Source: Spinellus fusiger | Lineage: Eukaryota; Mucoromycota; Mucoromycetes; Mucorales; Phycomycetaceae | Assembly: GCA_025094145.1 (NCBI GenBank) | Contig: JALLLS010000083.1 | Location: forward strand, 62,001 to 126,000 | Length of the DNA stretch: 64,000 bases | Direction: 5' to 3' | Notes under the pieces: generated by a model | Told to the model about the DNA's origin: nothing | Seen by the model: only the letters and a program-made list of their open reading frames with translations | Database searches by the model: none | In this document: positions 23,748 through 36,320 of the stretch, in pieces | Position numbering within the stretch: position 1 is the first letter of the stretch | How the letters are laid out: every line of letters begins with the position of its first letter | Translations under genes and position numbers: made by a program

Positions 23748-24164
23748 TTATTGTGATAATCTAAAACTATCCAAATAAATAAATACAAAAGCACTATTAC
23801 TGATTTCATCTCTTATTATAACTTCTTTTTCTTGTACCTGGTCATCTGCCAACAACAGTATATTTACAGTAAACCTTGATACAGATTATAGAGGCACCAA
23901 TATTAATTTCAGCAGGATCATTACAAAATAGTTCATTACAAATGTTAATAAGAGCACTCAGATAACTTGTGTGTGGAGTACATATCGCTCTAGTGTGAGT
24001 AGTCTACCATGATACTAGTCTATTTTGTTCTAAGTTGCATTTTCTTGGGTTTTCATAAAAGTAAATAAAAACTAGTGACGGAGATACCAGAGAGATTATA
24101 AGAACATCCCAGTGCGGTTGTTTTTCAGACAAAGGTTGTCTTTTTGCGAGTATAGGATAGAGTG
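23748..24164. other. Spacer of the 750-bp palindrome
   Basis: 417 bases of single-copy sequence between the arms. No gene or transposase motif seen. Confidence 0.8.
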
Positions 24165-24474
24165 AGCCCACTTGCCAACAGTAGTCGACTTTCTCAGAAA
24201 TTATAGACTCCATCTGCACGTGCTGAGGATGGGGTTTATTATGCTCACTAAGAAGTATGTGGGGGCAACAACCAGGTGAGATTAAGAATACATGCGGTGG
24301 GCACATGAACAGTGGTATTCCGTTGAAGGGTTATGGGAGTTCAGAGCCAGGCCCATTAGTAGAGATAGTGGTGTCTTTGCTCCGATAATAAAGAGCACAG
24401 ACCGCTTCTCAGAGTATTTGTCGCAAGAAAAAACAGTGGTGATGCTGATAACACAGTGACTAACTGCTTCAGTG

Positions 24475-24510
<36 letters not shown>

Positions 24511-24914
24511 AGATGATGAACAGAAAGAATCCCAACAATTGCCTCAATGTCTTGATGATTGATAGCTGTGAGGTTTGCTGCTTCTTGTTTAAATACTACA
24601 TCCATCCACTGCCCTCAGGAAGAATAGAGTATCTGAATTATAATAAAAGTGAATAGAATCATACAGGAATCAATTGAAGCAACATGGAAGAGTGAAAGGT
24701 CAGCTCATTGGTAGTGCAGAACAGTGGCATCAGTCAGGAATATATACTATCATTGTCTTTGCTGATCACTGAAGGTTTTATATGGGACCTTTATTTTAAG
24801 TCTTTATTCATTTTCATCTCTTCATCTACCCATATCTTTATCTCTTTATCTCTCTTTTCTATTAAACGTAAAAAGTCTCTATCCAAAGCTTTTGTTATTT
24901 CACAATAATAAAGA
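24165..24914 (-). repeat. Right arm of the 750-bp near-perfect inverted repeat
   Basis: Reverse complement of 22998-23747. It ends with CAATAATAAAGA. LINE-derived sequence and the TA target of a Tc1 follow within ten bases. Confidence 0.95.
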
Positions 24915-24921
24915 ACGTCTA

Positions 24922-26280
24922 CAGTGGCTTTCAAAATAATAAGGAAGATTTTTCATGTTCCGGTATACTTCTGTAATAGGAAATACTTATTCTTTGTCAT
25001 AAAAACACACATTAAACACATAGTAAAGACTTGAAAATTGGATGAAGTGTAAAGAAGGTCAACAGGATAATATATAAAAGTTTATTGGGTAGAAACCCTT
25101 AATATTTGGTGTTTCCACCCTTGGCCTCTATTACAGCCTTGCATCTCCGCCCCATGCTGGCAATGAGGGTGTCTGTAGTATCTTTGGGAATATTCTCCCA
25201 ATCTTCTAACAAGAGTACCTCCAAATCTTGAAGGGAGCTTGCTGGGGTCATCTTCTTTCTGATGGCTCTGTCTATCTCTTCCCATAAATGCTCTATGGGG
25301 TTGAGGTCGGGGCTTTGTGAGGGCCACCCCTCCATAGTGGCAATGCTCTCCTGTGCCTTCCACAACCTGGACTCTTTGCTTTTATGACAGCTAGCATTGT
25401 CTTCTTGAAGAACACAACATAACTCTGGATTCAGTGCCTTGAGCTGATCCAGCTCAGGGCAGTAGTTATCCTTTAAAATCTCAATGTATCCTCTACTGTC
25501 TATACTGCCCTTCACAGGCACCAACCTTCCAACACTTTCACCAGAGAAAGAACCCCACACCATTACACTACCACTATCAAACTTCATGGTGGGCTTGATG
25601 TTCTTTGGGATCAGCCCCTACTTCTTCTTGCGTACCACTCTGTTGCGGTTGTTAGTCCTCATCAGTTGGTACTTTGACTCATTGGACCAGATGACTGTCT
25701 TCCAGTCTTCCCCAGTCCAATGGAGGTGGGCCTTAGCCCAAGCAAGTCTCAACTTCTTGTGTATAATAGTGAGAGAAGGTTTCTTAATCACCCTGCAAGA
25801 AAACAGGCCAAGCTTCTTCATCAATTTTCTATAAGTGTTCATGGACACCTTGGTGGTCATTTGCTTGTGAAGCTGAGCTATTGTCTGAAATGAATCCCTT
25901 CCCACTTCGCAACTGACCTCTCTCTCTTCCCTCTCATTAAGAATGGGCTTGCACCCAATGCTCTTCTTGGCCTTGAAGCAACCATTTTCCTTGTATCTCT
26001 TTACGATACGGGAAACAGACTGCTGACAAACTCCAAACCTAGCAGAAATGGCAACATGGCTGGTCCCATTAACAGTGGCCTCGTGAGCGATGAGACAGTG
26101 GGTGAAGTCATCAATTTTTTTTCCTGTTTCTAAGAGGTTTTTTGGTGTTTTCAGTGGTGTTAGATGAGGTAGACATTAGAGTGGAAAAGCGATAAATGAA
26201 GAATGTTTAATATAAAAAAATTTCAAGGGTAAAATTATGGTTTGAATTTGAAATCTTCCTTGTTTTATTGAAAGCCAATG
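24922..26280 (-). mobile_element. Complete but inactivated Tc1/mariner element with TA target duplication
   Basis: Left end CAGTGGCTTTCAAAATAATA at 24922, right end reverse complement TTGGCTTTCAATAAAAC-type at 26280, both flanked by TA (24920-24921 and 26281-26282). One mismatch (CAGTGG versus CATTGG) lies in the outermost bases. The transposase lies on the minus strand. Removing the element and one TA rejoins the interrupted LINE frame (ERLYLETVARG), which shows it inserted into the LINE tail. Confidence 0.9.
25099..26176 (-). pseudogene. Tc1 transposase with one frameshift and one stop
   Basis: DDE transposase of about 350 codons from ATG 26176. Seen in order: N-terminal HTH (GTSHVAISARFGVCQQSVSRI), TIHKKLRLAWAKAHLHW, WSNESKYQL (first acidic site reads SNES where TDES is usual), GSVMVWGSFSGESV, VLQEDNASCHKS, SPDLNPIEHLWEEID, and ending AKGGNTKY. 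Lesions: an A8 run near the start puts the leader out of frame, and a TAG follows VVRKKK (25615-25617). The Asp-to-Asn change at the first catalytic site would by itself abolish activity. Confidence 0.9.
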
Positions 26281-27294
26281 TATATCTTGAAACGGTAGCC
26301 CGTGGACTCTATAGACCTGTATGGGATCCAATTCTTCTACTACCGTGCACGCGCAAAGAAAGACATCGTCTACTAAAATGGAGGATTGCTTGGTTACCAC
26401 CAATACCTTCAGTTCCTTGCCAATGTGGCCACCCATCTGCCAATCGGGACCACTTTCTCACTTGCACATATGTTGACCATGAACGCTCCATGTTCTTGTT
26501 CTTCTTAGTTCATGCACCACCACACGACGTTCATCCAATTGACTATTGTCTAAACCTTCTGCTGCGCACGATTAAGTCTTTTGTTAAATGGCGAGATCTT
26601 TGGCCCAGTTTGTTAATCCTGCTGCAAGCCATTGATCGATCCACGTCTACTCGAGACTTTAAGGTAGAGCCATCAGCTGGTAGCTTGCTCATTGAGACTG
26701 CTGATGGGTGTGTTGAGCAGGAACGCCAACGCCGCCATAGAGTACAAAAGACTCCTTCAGCAACAGACGCTGTATTCTTACTTCTATTTCGATCCCTCCT
26801 CTACCACCCATTCTTAGCCCGTTTAGCAAAGCCAGAAGCTGCTATTATGCCTGCTGTATTTTTGTCCTCAGGATTGTCTGAGTTGTTCTAATTATCCCTC
26901 TTTGGATTTCGAATCACCACAGGATGACGGTTATCTTTTTTGGTGTCCTGGTTTCCTTGCTGACTTTATGGCCTTTTGGATGTCTATTCATAATTCCCAT
27001 TTTACCATCATTACCCACTTTTCATCATTTTTTCTCTCATTGAAGTTTTTTATTTCTCTTGTCCTTCTGTTTCCTCTCTCTTTGCATTATTTTTCACTTA
27101 TGTATTTGAAGTGTTTCAATGTTTATTTTTATTTATTTTTCAAAAGTTCTCATAAGGCGGCTGACATGCCCAATGCGCGAATAGCAAACCACACCCAAAA
27201 TAAAAAAAATTATACTTTAAACTGTACTTTATACGTTATATATATATTCTCTTTGATTAAGAAATATGTAATTGGTGTGATATACCTTATTTAA
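26281..27294 (+). mobile_element. 5'-truncated LINE tail (zf-RVT end of ORF2)
   Basis: Frame 26268-26891 encodes the C-terminus of a non-LTR retrotransposon ORF2. It contains YRPVWDP, CTRKERHRLLKWRIAWLP and a zinc-knuckle-like PCQCGHPSANRDHFLTC. Its first bases belong to the Tc1; true LINE sequence resumes at 26281 and continues to the left of the Tc1 at about 24911-24921. Downstream to ~27290 is a likely 3' UTR ending in AT-rich DNA. It is unrelated in sequence to the LINE at 50-54.6 kb. Confidence 0.75.
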
Positions 27295-27539
27295 GTCAAA
27301 TACCTTGAATATTCAAGACATACTTTTAATGAATAAATTTATTTTCCTGCAATCTAGTATTTTTTATTGGTGTTTTATTTATTAATATACAAGTTATTAA
27401 AGGAAATAATATATAAAGAGATATCTCGAGAATTCAATATATTTTAACGATTGAAAAATAGGCGATAATTGATTGGTGTTTATTATAAATAAAAAGTAAA
27501 TGTCAACTATATAACGGGGTAAAGAATTATAATATAATA

Positions 27540-27792
27540 CTAGTATCCACTTGGCTCATTGCGGGCCATGGCTGCTAGCCTTTTGAGTGTGTAGATCAAG
27601 CCAATGCTTATCAGAATTGTGTGTTTTACAGTGTTAATATCTATTTTTGGGGATTCAGATTTCAAAGTAGCATTATAGGAGACTCTTTTCAGTTTTAGAT
27701 GCTGAAGAGGAAGTCCGCTTGGGTTTATGCTGCTGAGATACTCTACTGGAAGATCCATGGCATCTGATTCATCTGTGAGTGCTTTATCACTA
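27540..27792 (-). pseudogene. PIF1-like helicase fragment, possibly from a Helitron
   Basis: A 72-codon frame, with open frame further upstream, reads DESDAMDLPVEYLSSINP, then SGLPLQHLKLK. This matches the conserved PIF1/Helitron helicase block (YPVEFLNSLNPSGLPPHxLxLK) just before its LLRNLxPxxGLCNGTRL motif, but here the following residues diverge. The region is less AT-rich than its surroundings. No Rep domain and no Helitron ends (5'-TC, 3' hairpin-CTRR) were identified. Confidence 0.5.
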
Positions 27793-30700
27793 CTTTAGAA
27801 ACAAAAGACTTCTTCAAAAGAAAATCTGTCCGTAATGTTATCATTAATCTGAGGTACTATTGCTATTGATAACCCACAACAATAAATATATAAGTATTTG
27901 TACTTTAAATAAAGATTATAATATAATATAATATAATCAGAGGTATTTGGCTATGAAATGTTTGTAAAGCTTTAATTCCAACATAAGTTTCTTTTTTTTT
28001 ATCTTTATCCCAACGATTCTCAAATATTAAATATTAAAGATGATAGTAATAAAACAAGTAAAAGCTATAGTTGGGGCTCTTTATTAATATCATCTTTTGC
28101 TCTTGTAAAAGAGATTATCTCTATTAATAAGCTATATCAACACGGATAGTCATTTATCAGTGTTTTAAATTGTTTTATTCTTTCTATCACCAAAATTTCT
28201 AGTATTGGTAACATGACATACTCTACTATCAGTATGTTTATATTGATTAAACTGATTTTGATAAGACTGTGTTTTATAAAACAACATATGGACAATGTAT
28301 TTAAGCTACGTGTTCACAAGTAAAAACAAATACAGATAAATTCATTAATATCCATTAATATTTTATTGTTGGCATGTGTATGGATATTTGCCTTAGCAGA
28401 TTTAGTGTCATATAGTTTACATAATTTGATGTATTCAATTTAAGGAATAGTCAACTCTATGCCTTATGGTCAGCTGTCTTGGCCAAAGAGTATAACCAAT
28501 GACTCTATCAAGAGACTTGTGACTAAAAATAATACCCAAGAAAGTTTAATTACTTTATGACATAGGTCATACACTATTTTTTGAGAAGTTTGGGACAAAA
28601 TATATTTAAAGATTCAAACACAGATTCAAACATGATTGGGACAAAAATAAAAATTGAAGAAAGATTAAAGCAAAATCTTACTGAACCAAATGTCCCAAAG
28701 TGAAGTCTTTATTAAATGAGTCTATGATTTGAACAATCATTGCATTTTAATACATAACAACTACAAAACCCTATTAGATAACTCAAGAATAAAGCTTCTT
28801 CTATTAAAAAATCATTCTCTTCAGATTAATTTATGTGAATGATCAAAACTGTTCTATTGGATTTTACTTTTGTTCATTGTAAGATTAAGATCCTAGAAAT
28901 ATCCCGACTTTTTTTCACATCTTATGTGTTAATCTTTTTTTTTTTTTTCAATTTTTGTCTCAATAATTTTTGAATCTGTGTATGATATAATGGCACTAGA
29001 GTATTCTATTTTTACTATTCATATTAATCACCCACTGGAAAATGTTTACAAAGCAATTGCTATAAAAGTATTCAGTGGGGCCTCAAACCAAAGTTCGAGG
29101 AGGATTAGTCATACTTTACGACACTACTTCTATTCATTCTCTGGTCCTACACCCTATGATTATTAATATAAAACAATTTTTAGTATTTTAGTAGAGAAGG
29201 CTATCTACAAATCTAAAATTAAATAATAATAGTAGGAAGACATTTCCAATGCATTTTCTGTTTCAAAACACAGATCTATTTTATACAACCATTTCAAATA
29301 AAAGAATAATATTCAACGATTATAGGGTTTAGATGATAATCTTGAATCATAAACATATCTTGTTTTCTTTTTCATAAATATACTGGATTGTTAACTATTG
29401 TAAAAATAAAAAAAGATAAAAGTATCTGATTTATTTTAGAAAAATAATCTAAAACTGTGAACAATGACTTAACACCTATTCTATATAACATTTCTACTAA
29501 TTTTCAAATGAAGTGCCGTCTTTGATCTTAGTATCAAATGAATCCTGCCAGATAACATGTGGCTACACCCTTTTTTTTTATTCATTCAATTGTACACTTC
29601 TTTTATAAATATTTTTCTACTGTTTTTCTACTGCTATAAGCTATGATGCGAGGTATAAATCTGATAATGAAATGTAAGAATGTCGATGATATAATGAGTG
29701 GTATTGTTTGTGCGTCCTTGACATATGCAATAACCTTCCCCTTTTTGGTTACTATGCGACACAAATGATGAACATCCATTTTTGGAAATAGTCTTACGAC
29801 AGAAGAATGAAATGAATTTTGTCTATGAAATGATAGATAGTTTCATAATTCTCTTTTTTCTTTTCTTTCTGCTAAGCTCACTTATGAAAACTTCCAGCTA
29901 TACAAATATTTGAATTCTCTAGAATTCACCATAAAATGTATACACCATAATAGCAAAAGAACATAGCCTAAAAAGTCTTTTATTGGCCATCGTATTTTAA
30001 AATGTAGATCTTTCTTTTTTTACACTACTGTGGTTAAAATACTTTCCTAAAGAGGTGTTTTAGTTTTTCCAAATACTGCATCTCGGCTACTCGATAGATG
30101 GAATGCCTCAGCTATGTAAAACGGTGTAGCAAAGTCTCAGTAAAAGATAATATTGTGAAGCAAATAACGTGCTTTAAACTAGTTCATAGTTTATAGAAAA
30201 ATCAATAAAAATAAGCCTTGGACTGTAAAGTTCTATTGCACGTTTCACTGGTTGGATTTCCTTTGATATCGAAACAAAATAATACATTAAGAGCAAAATA
30301 GTGGGGATCTTTCAACTACATTTTGTTTGATTATTTAATATTCAGTTTTATTATGGTTATTACTCTATTAGCTTCTTGAATATAGATGTAGAACTTTGGG
30401 TTTGTATATATATATATAAAAGAATAGTATTTTATAATATAAAATATGCTTTATCATGGATAGTGAACCGAGTGTAATGACATCTATATGTAAAAGATAT
30501 ATTAAAATTGGAAAGAAGTTCCCTCAAAAAAGCACTATTAATCTATTATCAAGAATAAGTTAGAAATGTTAGTAGGCAGTTTAATATTTAAAACTAATCA
30601 AAGGTGGATTAATCATGAATGATAGTATATCTAGAGAGCCCACTATTTTTATCAGCAAAATTTTGACTTTCGAGTCCTCTTTGGTCTGTATTTCTTTCTA

Positions 30701-32508
30701 TTTTTCAGCACCCATTAATTTATTCCAAACAGTGTTTTTTTTCTGGATTTCTAGTTCTTATAGAAAGATAGCTTTTTTTTAATAGTATTTTCATTTAAGA
30801 ATCACATTTCAAATACCTATTCATGGGTATTTATCTTTCATCTTTTCTATCACTCGTCTAGAACCATCTTTAAAGTATTTTATTTATTAATCTATTAGCT
30901 TATCACAAGGCGAGCAGTCTATCTAACTTTTAAGTAGCCTATATCACTTGTAAATCAAATAGTTTAAACTGTAGTGTTGGAGAAATACTTTATGACTATA
31001 ATTATTGTTACAACTAGTTTACTGGGATGTTGGCAGGCAATTAGTGTATGATTGTAATAAGAATAACCTAGTCTCATCTTGAATTATAATTTTCTCATGT
31101 CACTCACAGACAGGAATAGTCTAATGTAGCATATATTTTGAGTATTTTATGCACAACTAGTTTATAAAAAGCTAATGTCTGGACATTCTAATCCTGTAGT
31201 TGTCATTACTAATCTATAGATATATACTCATCTATTCAGCTCTATTTAATATAAATATAAAATCTGTCTATACCGTCAAGCACTTTCAGCTTTTAGAATA
31301 TATATCACTTGGTACTATACACTGTATAAACACTGTGCTATGCTTCAGATATAAGGTTGACTGTATTGCTTATCCTCTGTTGTGTTTTAAAAAAAAACTG
31401 TTATCAAAATGTGTTTGCGCTATTTATGTGGCTGTGGTTTATAAGAATAGCTATCCATGTATTTGCATTCATATCTTTTCTTCTTTTCTTTCCAGAGGCT
31501 TTATTCCATCTTTTCTATTTTTACTCTTTCTTTTATTACTCTCTATTGTTCTTGGGTGTTTATAGAATAGCCTAGAGGATAATATCCATAGAACTGCACA
31601 CAGAAAGACTTAATGAAATATATTTGTACCATTCGGGCGGCTGTTGTTTGTGTTGATCAAAGCGGTCATTACAATGCTTATTCATTAGTAACATGCTTCT
31701 AGTATTTTCTAATACATGTCATTTCATGCAATTCTTTTTTAATAAAATAAAATAAAATTCATGTGATAAGTATGTTTCTCTAATGAAATGGAACCAGTGA
31801 TTCTCTGATGATGCTAATTATCAAACATACCAGAGACAAAAGGCATAAACTGTAGAGATAGACTGAAATCAATTACTGATCATTCTACCACTCCGCCTAA
31901 AAGCTGTGGCTTCCTGACAAACATCAATACGATTGTGTTAAAGGATTGTGCACATTCATGTCACACTATGGCATAAATATATACAGATTAGAATCAGAGC
32001 TATTGTTTGGAAAACCATTTTGTACTCTCCTGTCTTACAGAATACCATTTTTTACAGAATCCGAGACTGTAGACTACCTATTTCAAGAGTACCAGTATCA
32101 CTTGAGGTTCAAAAATGTAGCGATCCAAAATAGTTATCGCTAGTAAAAACACACTCTATCAGACACCTTGTTTATTGTACATAAATTTATAGTGTTGCTT
32201 ATCAACTATAGTTTTTAAAAAAACATACTGAATTTCTTATTTTGTTTATCTCTTGTGACCCTGGATAATATTAATAAGAAGAAAAAAAGAAGAAAAAGAG
32301 CACGCTACCTACGAGACAAGAGAGTTATTTGTCAGCACTAAAAAACAATCCAAGATCTTTTAACTTGTTCGCCGCCTCAAATAGAATCCTTGGTTTAATT
32401 GAATTTATGCCTTGTTTGCTTGTTGTGGCTTTTGCCTTGTACAAAAGTGTCTATTTAAATTGCGGTATTTTCTTTTGTTCAGCTTGTTTTCACAATAGCA
32501 GTTGAAGT
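27793..32508. other. Long AT-rich gene-poor stretch
   Basis: No intact gene seen. It contains a MITE-like element (28618-28981), an R3 repeat piece (29515-29605) and, at about 31946-32143, a weak frame (SETVDYLFQEYQYHLRF) that could be a decayed LINE zf-RVT tail. Microsatellites include (TA)n near 30408-30418. Confidence 0.45.
28618..28981. mobile_element. MITE-like element with ~31-bp inverted repeats
   Basis: ACACAGATTCAAACATGATT... at 28618-28648 is the imperfect reverse complement of 28951-28981 (ending TTTTTGAATCTGTGT), with three to four mismatches. About 300 bases of non-coding AT-rich sequence lie between. A partial third copy of GGGACAAAA stands just upstream (28592). Confidence 0.6.
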
Positions 32509-32509
32509 T

Positions 32510-32572
32510 TTTTCTTTTCTTTTCTTCTCTTCTCCTTTCTTCTCTTCTTTTCTTCTTCCCTTCTCTTCTATA
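32510..32572 (+). promoter_or_regulatory. Polypyrimidine tract before the glutamate-cysteine ligase start
   Basis: About 60 bases almost purely C/T (TTTTCTTTTCTTTTCTTC and so on) end three bases before ATG 32575. CT-rich leaders mark strongly expressed genes in many fungi; here it probably lies at the transcription start or in the 5' UTR. Confidence 0.55.
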
Positions 32573-32574
32573 AC

Positions 32575-34967
32575 ATGGGTCTGTTGTCACTTGGAACCCC
32601 TCTTCCATGGAATGAGGCTAAAAAGCACTCAGACCATGTAAAAGTGCATGGTATTGAGCAATTCCTACACATTTACCATAGCCAAAAGCATCTGGACAAT
32701 CAGAGTCTGCTGTGGGGTGACGAGGTAAAGCATTCAATTCAATTGAACATACTAATTATAATGAAACAGATTGAATATCTTGTTGTTGAAGTTGATAAGG
32801 AAGAAAAGAAAGCATCATTGTCTTTACAAGGCCATGAAATACTTGCAAGGTTGCAAGTGCCAGAGCAAGATTATTTGAGTGGACAGACTACGTAAGTAGA
32901 GAGTCCATCCCTGTTGGTTAGATGTAGCTTATGGTTGTCTTTAGTACTGTGCCCTCTTCGCTTTGGAGACCAGAGTATGGGCGCTATATGATTGAGGGTA
33001 CTCCTGGTGAGCCCTATGGTTCTACTCTCCAAGATTTGTTGACAGTAGAGCCAAGCATGAGGCTCAGAAGACGCACTGCTACAGATGCCATGAAGCCCAA
33101 CCAAAGACCAGTAACTATTGTCAGTTATCCTCGTCTTGGCTGTTCAGACGGAATGACACCCTACCACAAACCAGAGGGTGTTGTTTGCAAGAGTCTCTTT
33201 TCACCGGATGAGGCTATTAGTCCCCACGCACGTTTCCCGTAAGTTCATCTAGACTAAACCCAGAAAGAATTCCTTTATTTAATAACAGAATGTAATTTCT
33301 TATAGTACATTAACTTCCAACATTCACCGTCGTCGTGGTGCCAAGGTTGCCATCAACACACCCATTTTCCATGACACCAACACACCCAAGCCATTTATTG
33401 ATCCAACAATTCCATGGGACAGAAATATATTTGAGAGTGATAAGGAAGCAAGAGAGGGTGCGGCCAAACCAGACCATATTTACATGGATACTATGATGTT
33501 TGGCATGGGTTGCTGCTGCTTGCAGATTACATTTCAAGCATGCAATGTGGAAGAGGCAAGACAGTTGTATGATCAATTGGCCCCAATGACTCCTGTGATG
33601 GTATGGTACTAGTTATTGGTGATGGCTATAGTACTAGTACTAGTAAGTGTATGGAACTGAGTGTTTTCTGTAGATGGCTTTGACAGCAGCTTCACCTACT
33701 TTCCGAGGCTATCTTGCGGATGTGGACTGTCGCTGGAATGTCATTGCTGCTGCTGTGGATGACAGAACCCGTGGAGAGAGAAGTTTAGAAGTAAGTCTGG
33801 ATCTATAATAGTAGACAGCTAATGAACGTTAAAAACAATAGCCACTGAAGGATGACCGCTTTGTGATTAACAAATCTCGTTATGATTCTATCGACACATA
33901 TTTGTCAAGAGATCCCACCAACAAGCCAAAGTACAATGATCTTGACTTGGTGTATGATCACAACATCTATGATAAACTCAGAGAGAATGACATTGATGAT
34001 TTACTGGCCAAGCACGTCTCTCATTTGTTTATCCGTGAACCTCTTGTAATTTATGAAGAGCTCTTGGACCAGGATGATACTTCTTCTTCAGATCACTTTG
34101 AGGTGGGCGCAAAGAGCAAATCCCTCCCCCTTTTTTAATAGAGAGAAAGAAAGAGAGAAAGAGAAAGTAAGACATGTTATTAACTCCTTGGGCATTTAGA
34201 ATCTTCAATCTACCAACTGGCAAACTGTTCGCTTCAAGCCACCTCCACCCAACTCCAACATTGGATGGCGTGTAGAATTCAGAAGCATGGAAGTTCAACT
34301 TACAGACTTTGAAAATGCAGCATTTTCCGTATTTGCTGTATTATTGACCCGTGTGATTCTCAGCTATAAGCTTAACCTTTATATTCCAATCTCAAAGGTA
34401 AAGAAAGAAAGAAGAAACTCCTATCTTCTAGGTAGTGTTTTTGCATAATATTGAAAGCTTGTCTATTATTTTAGATCGATAGCAATATGCAGACAGCCCA
34501 GAAACGTGGTGCTGTACTGGATGAGAAATTCTACTTTAGAAAGAACATTTTCCCTAGTACTTCAGAAACTGAGAGTGAAGATGGGGATGCTTACGAGCTC
34601 ATGACCATTAATGAGATTATGAATGGCAAAGTAAGTGTGAATAAAACAGCTATGGAACTCATGACATTTATAGGAGGGTGGTTTCTTTGGATTTATACCT
34701 TTGATCCGCAAGTATCTTGGTAGCGCTGAACTTGATGTCAAAACTCATGAAAAACTATTGAGCTACTTGTCACTGATCAGTCGTCGTGCAAGTGGTGAGC
34801 TTATGACAACAGCAACGTACATACGTCAATTTGTTAGAAATCATCCTAGCTACAAGCATGATTCTGTTGTTTCTCAAGAAATCAACTTTGATCTCTTAGA
34901 AACTGTGGATAAAATTACAAAAGGAGAGCTCAAGGTGCCTGAACTGATGAGTGACTTTGCAGCATAA
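32575..34967 (+). CDS. GSH1: Glutamate-cysteine ligase catalytic subunit
   Basis: Cytosolic, ATP-dependent first and rate-limiting step of glutathione synthesis (L-Glu + L-Cys to gamma-Glu-Cys). Nine exons join in frame with GT-AG introns to roughly 650 residues, the size of eukaryotic GCLC. Landmarks in order: [25 protein letters not shown] (catalytic acidic residues), [46 protein letters not shown] (the family signature), [83 protein letters not shown]. All expected blocks are present and no lesion was found. It is flanked by repeat-rich DNA on both sides. Confidence 0.97.
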
Positions 34968-35280
34968 TTTTGTTTTCATTTTTTATAAATACTACACACA
35001 CGCACAACCTACCCACACTCCTTCACCTTTTACACATTCGCTCATCTACACTTATTCTCAATCCCATTGATCCATTGATCCATTTCTAATCATTGACTCA
35101 TTGACCTATTTGCACTTTTCTTTAATATTCTATCAATAAATAGTTGGTGATTATAGCCCTCTCATTTGATAATATGTGTTTTACTACACACCAGGAGATT
35201 TTTCTGGCTTTGAAGCAGTGATATAGCCTCCCCTTTACGTCCATCCCGAACTCTGCCCTTTTATGGAACTGTGTTTAAAA

Positions 35281-35830
35281 TCAAAGGTTTGCAGATATCC
35301 AAATTATTATTTCCTTTTGTGGATACCTCAATATCAAATTGTATTATCAATAGAATATAATGTTGATGAATAGAGTTGTTTATTATAATAATATAGCTAA
35401 TACTCTATTATGACTATAGCTACTGCCAAAGTACACTCCCTCATAGAAACAGAATCTATACCCTGAAATCCTTGTGCTTTATCCTTAGGAGATAGATAAC
35501 TATGATCAGGAGTATACTCTAGACAGCACTGACCTTGTAGATGACCACCTAAGACTGACTTGAGAACAGTCTTTATTTATTAACAACACAATGAGTGTCT
35601 TGTGGATTACAATGAGCTCAGGCCCAGATGAAGACACTGCTTACCTTTTTATCACCAGAATAGTCCTTGGTAGTGTCTATCACCTCCTTCTATTGTTTCT
35701 CTTTGTTAATAATAGTACATCACCCTGCTTAGTTATGTTTATCTCAACAAGTGCCTAAGTATCAGGTTGTATAGACAGTGTAAGAAATAACAAGATAATA
35801 AAAAGACCAAAGAATAAAAAATATTCTTAT
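35281..35830 (+). repeat. Dispersed repeat R2, copy a
   Basis: Starts TCAAAGGTTTGCAGATATCC. It matches 45690-46210 over about 500 bases with scattered substitutions and small indels, and a shorter inverted copy lies at about 63630-63830. No coding frame. Shared internal landmarks include GGAGATAGATAACTATG and GACCACCTAAGACTGACTTG. Confidence 0.85.
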
Positions 35831-35844
35831 TCTGGTGAGGTATA

Positions 35845-36320
35845 CAGTCCTATGCAATAAATGAGTGGACAGCAAATCAATTTTCTATTTTCTATTTTAC
35901 AACTTATTCAAAAGATGACCCCAAACAATAGAAATCAGATAACTCTTAGCCAAGGACATAAAGATAGTCCCACCAAAAGAAGAGAGCATGCTATATTTAT
36001 TAGAGGTCAAATCATAGGACAATAGAAAAGATGTGCTACTTATCAAGAGATTGCTGACAATCTCGACATCCCAAAGAGCATAGTGGGTAAGAATGTCTTT
36101 TGTATAAAAACAGACTCTGTTACAAATCACTGAGCAATATCTTTATAATAAGAATGTAGACAATCATATAAAGAACAACCATTCCAAATCTTCTGTTATT
36201 CAATAAGCCTTTTATTATGAACATCTTTGACTGATAGATATACCTTTATTTTTCAAAATAAAATAAAAATAAAAATAAAAATAATAAGAATTTCTGTCCA
36301 CTCACTTATTGTTGGGACTG
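35845..36320. mobile_element. Internally deleted Tc1-like element with ~34-bp terminal repeats
   Basis: Left end CAGTCCTATGCAATAAATGA at 35845 and right end, reverse complement CAGTCCCAACAATAAGTGAG, at 36320, each bordered by TA. Both arms continue into GAGTGGACAG. The interior keeps a broken HTH: a frame with REHAIFIRGQIIGQ then ATYQEIADNLDIPKSIVGK, the N-terminal DNA-binding region of Tc1-type transposases. The catalytic region is gone, so this is a 476-bp non-autonomous derivative. Confidence 0.85.

Noticed and set aside
27001..27294. Phe/Leu-rich ORF after the LINE tail
   Set aside because: Composition is typical of T-rich non-coding DNA; it continues the LINE 3' region without motifs.
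31200..31575. Overlapping Phe/Ile/Leu-rich ORFs
   Set aside because: Low-complexity translation of AT-rich DNA; no start context or homology.
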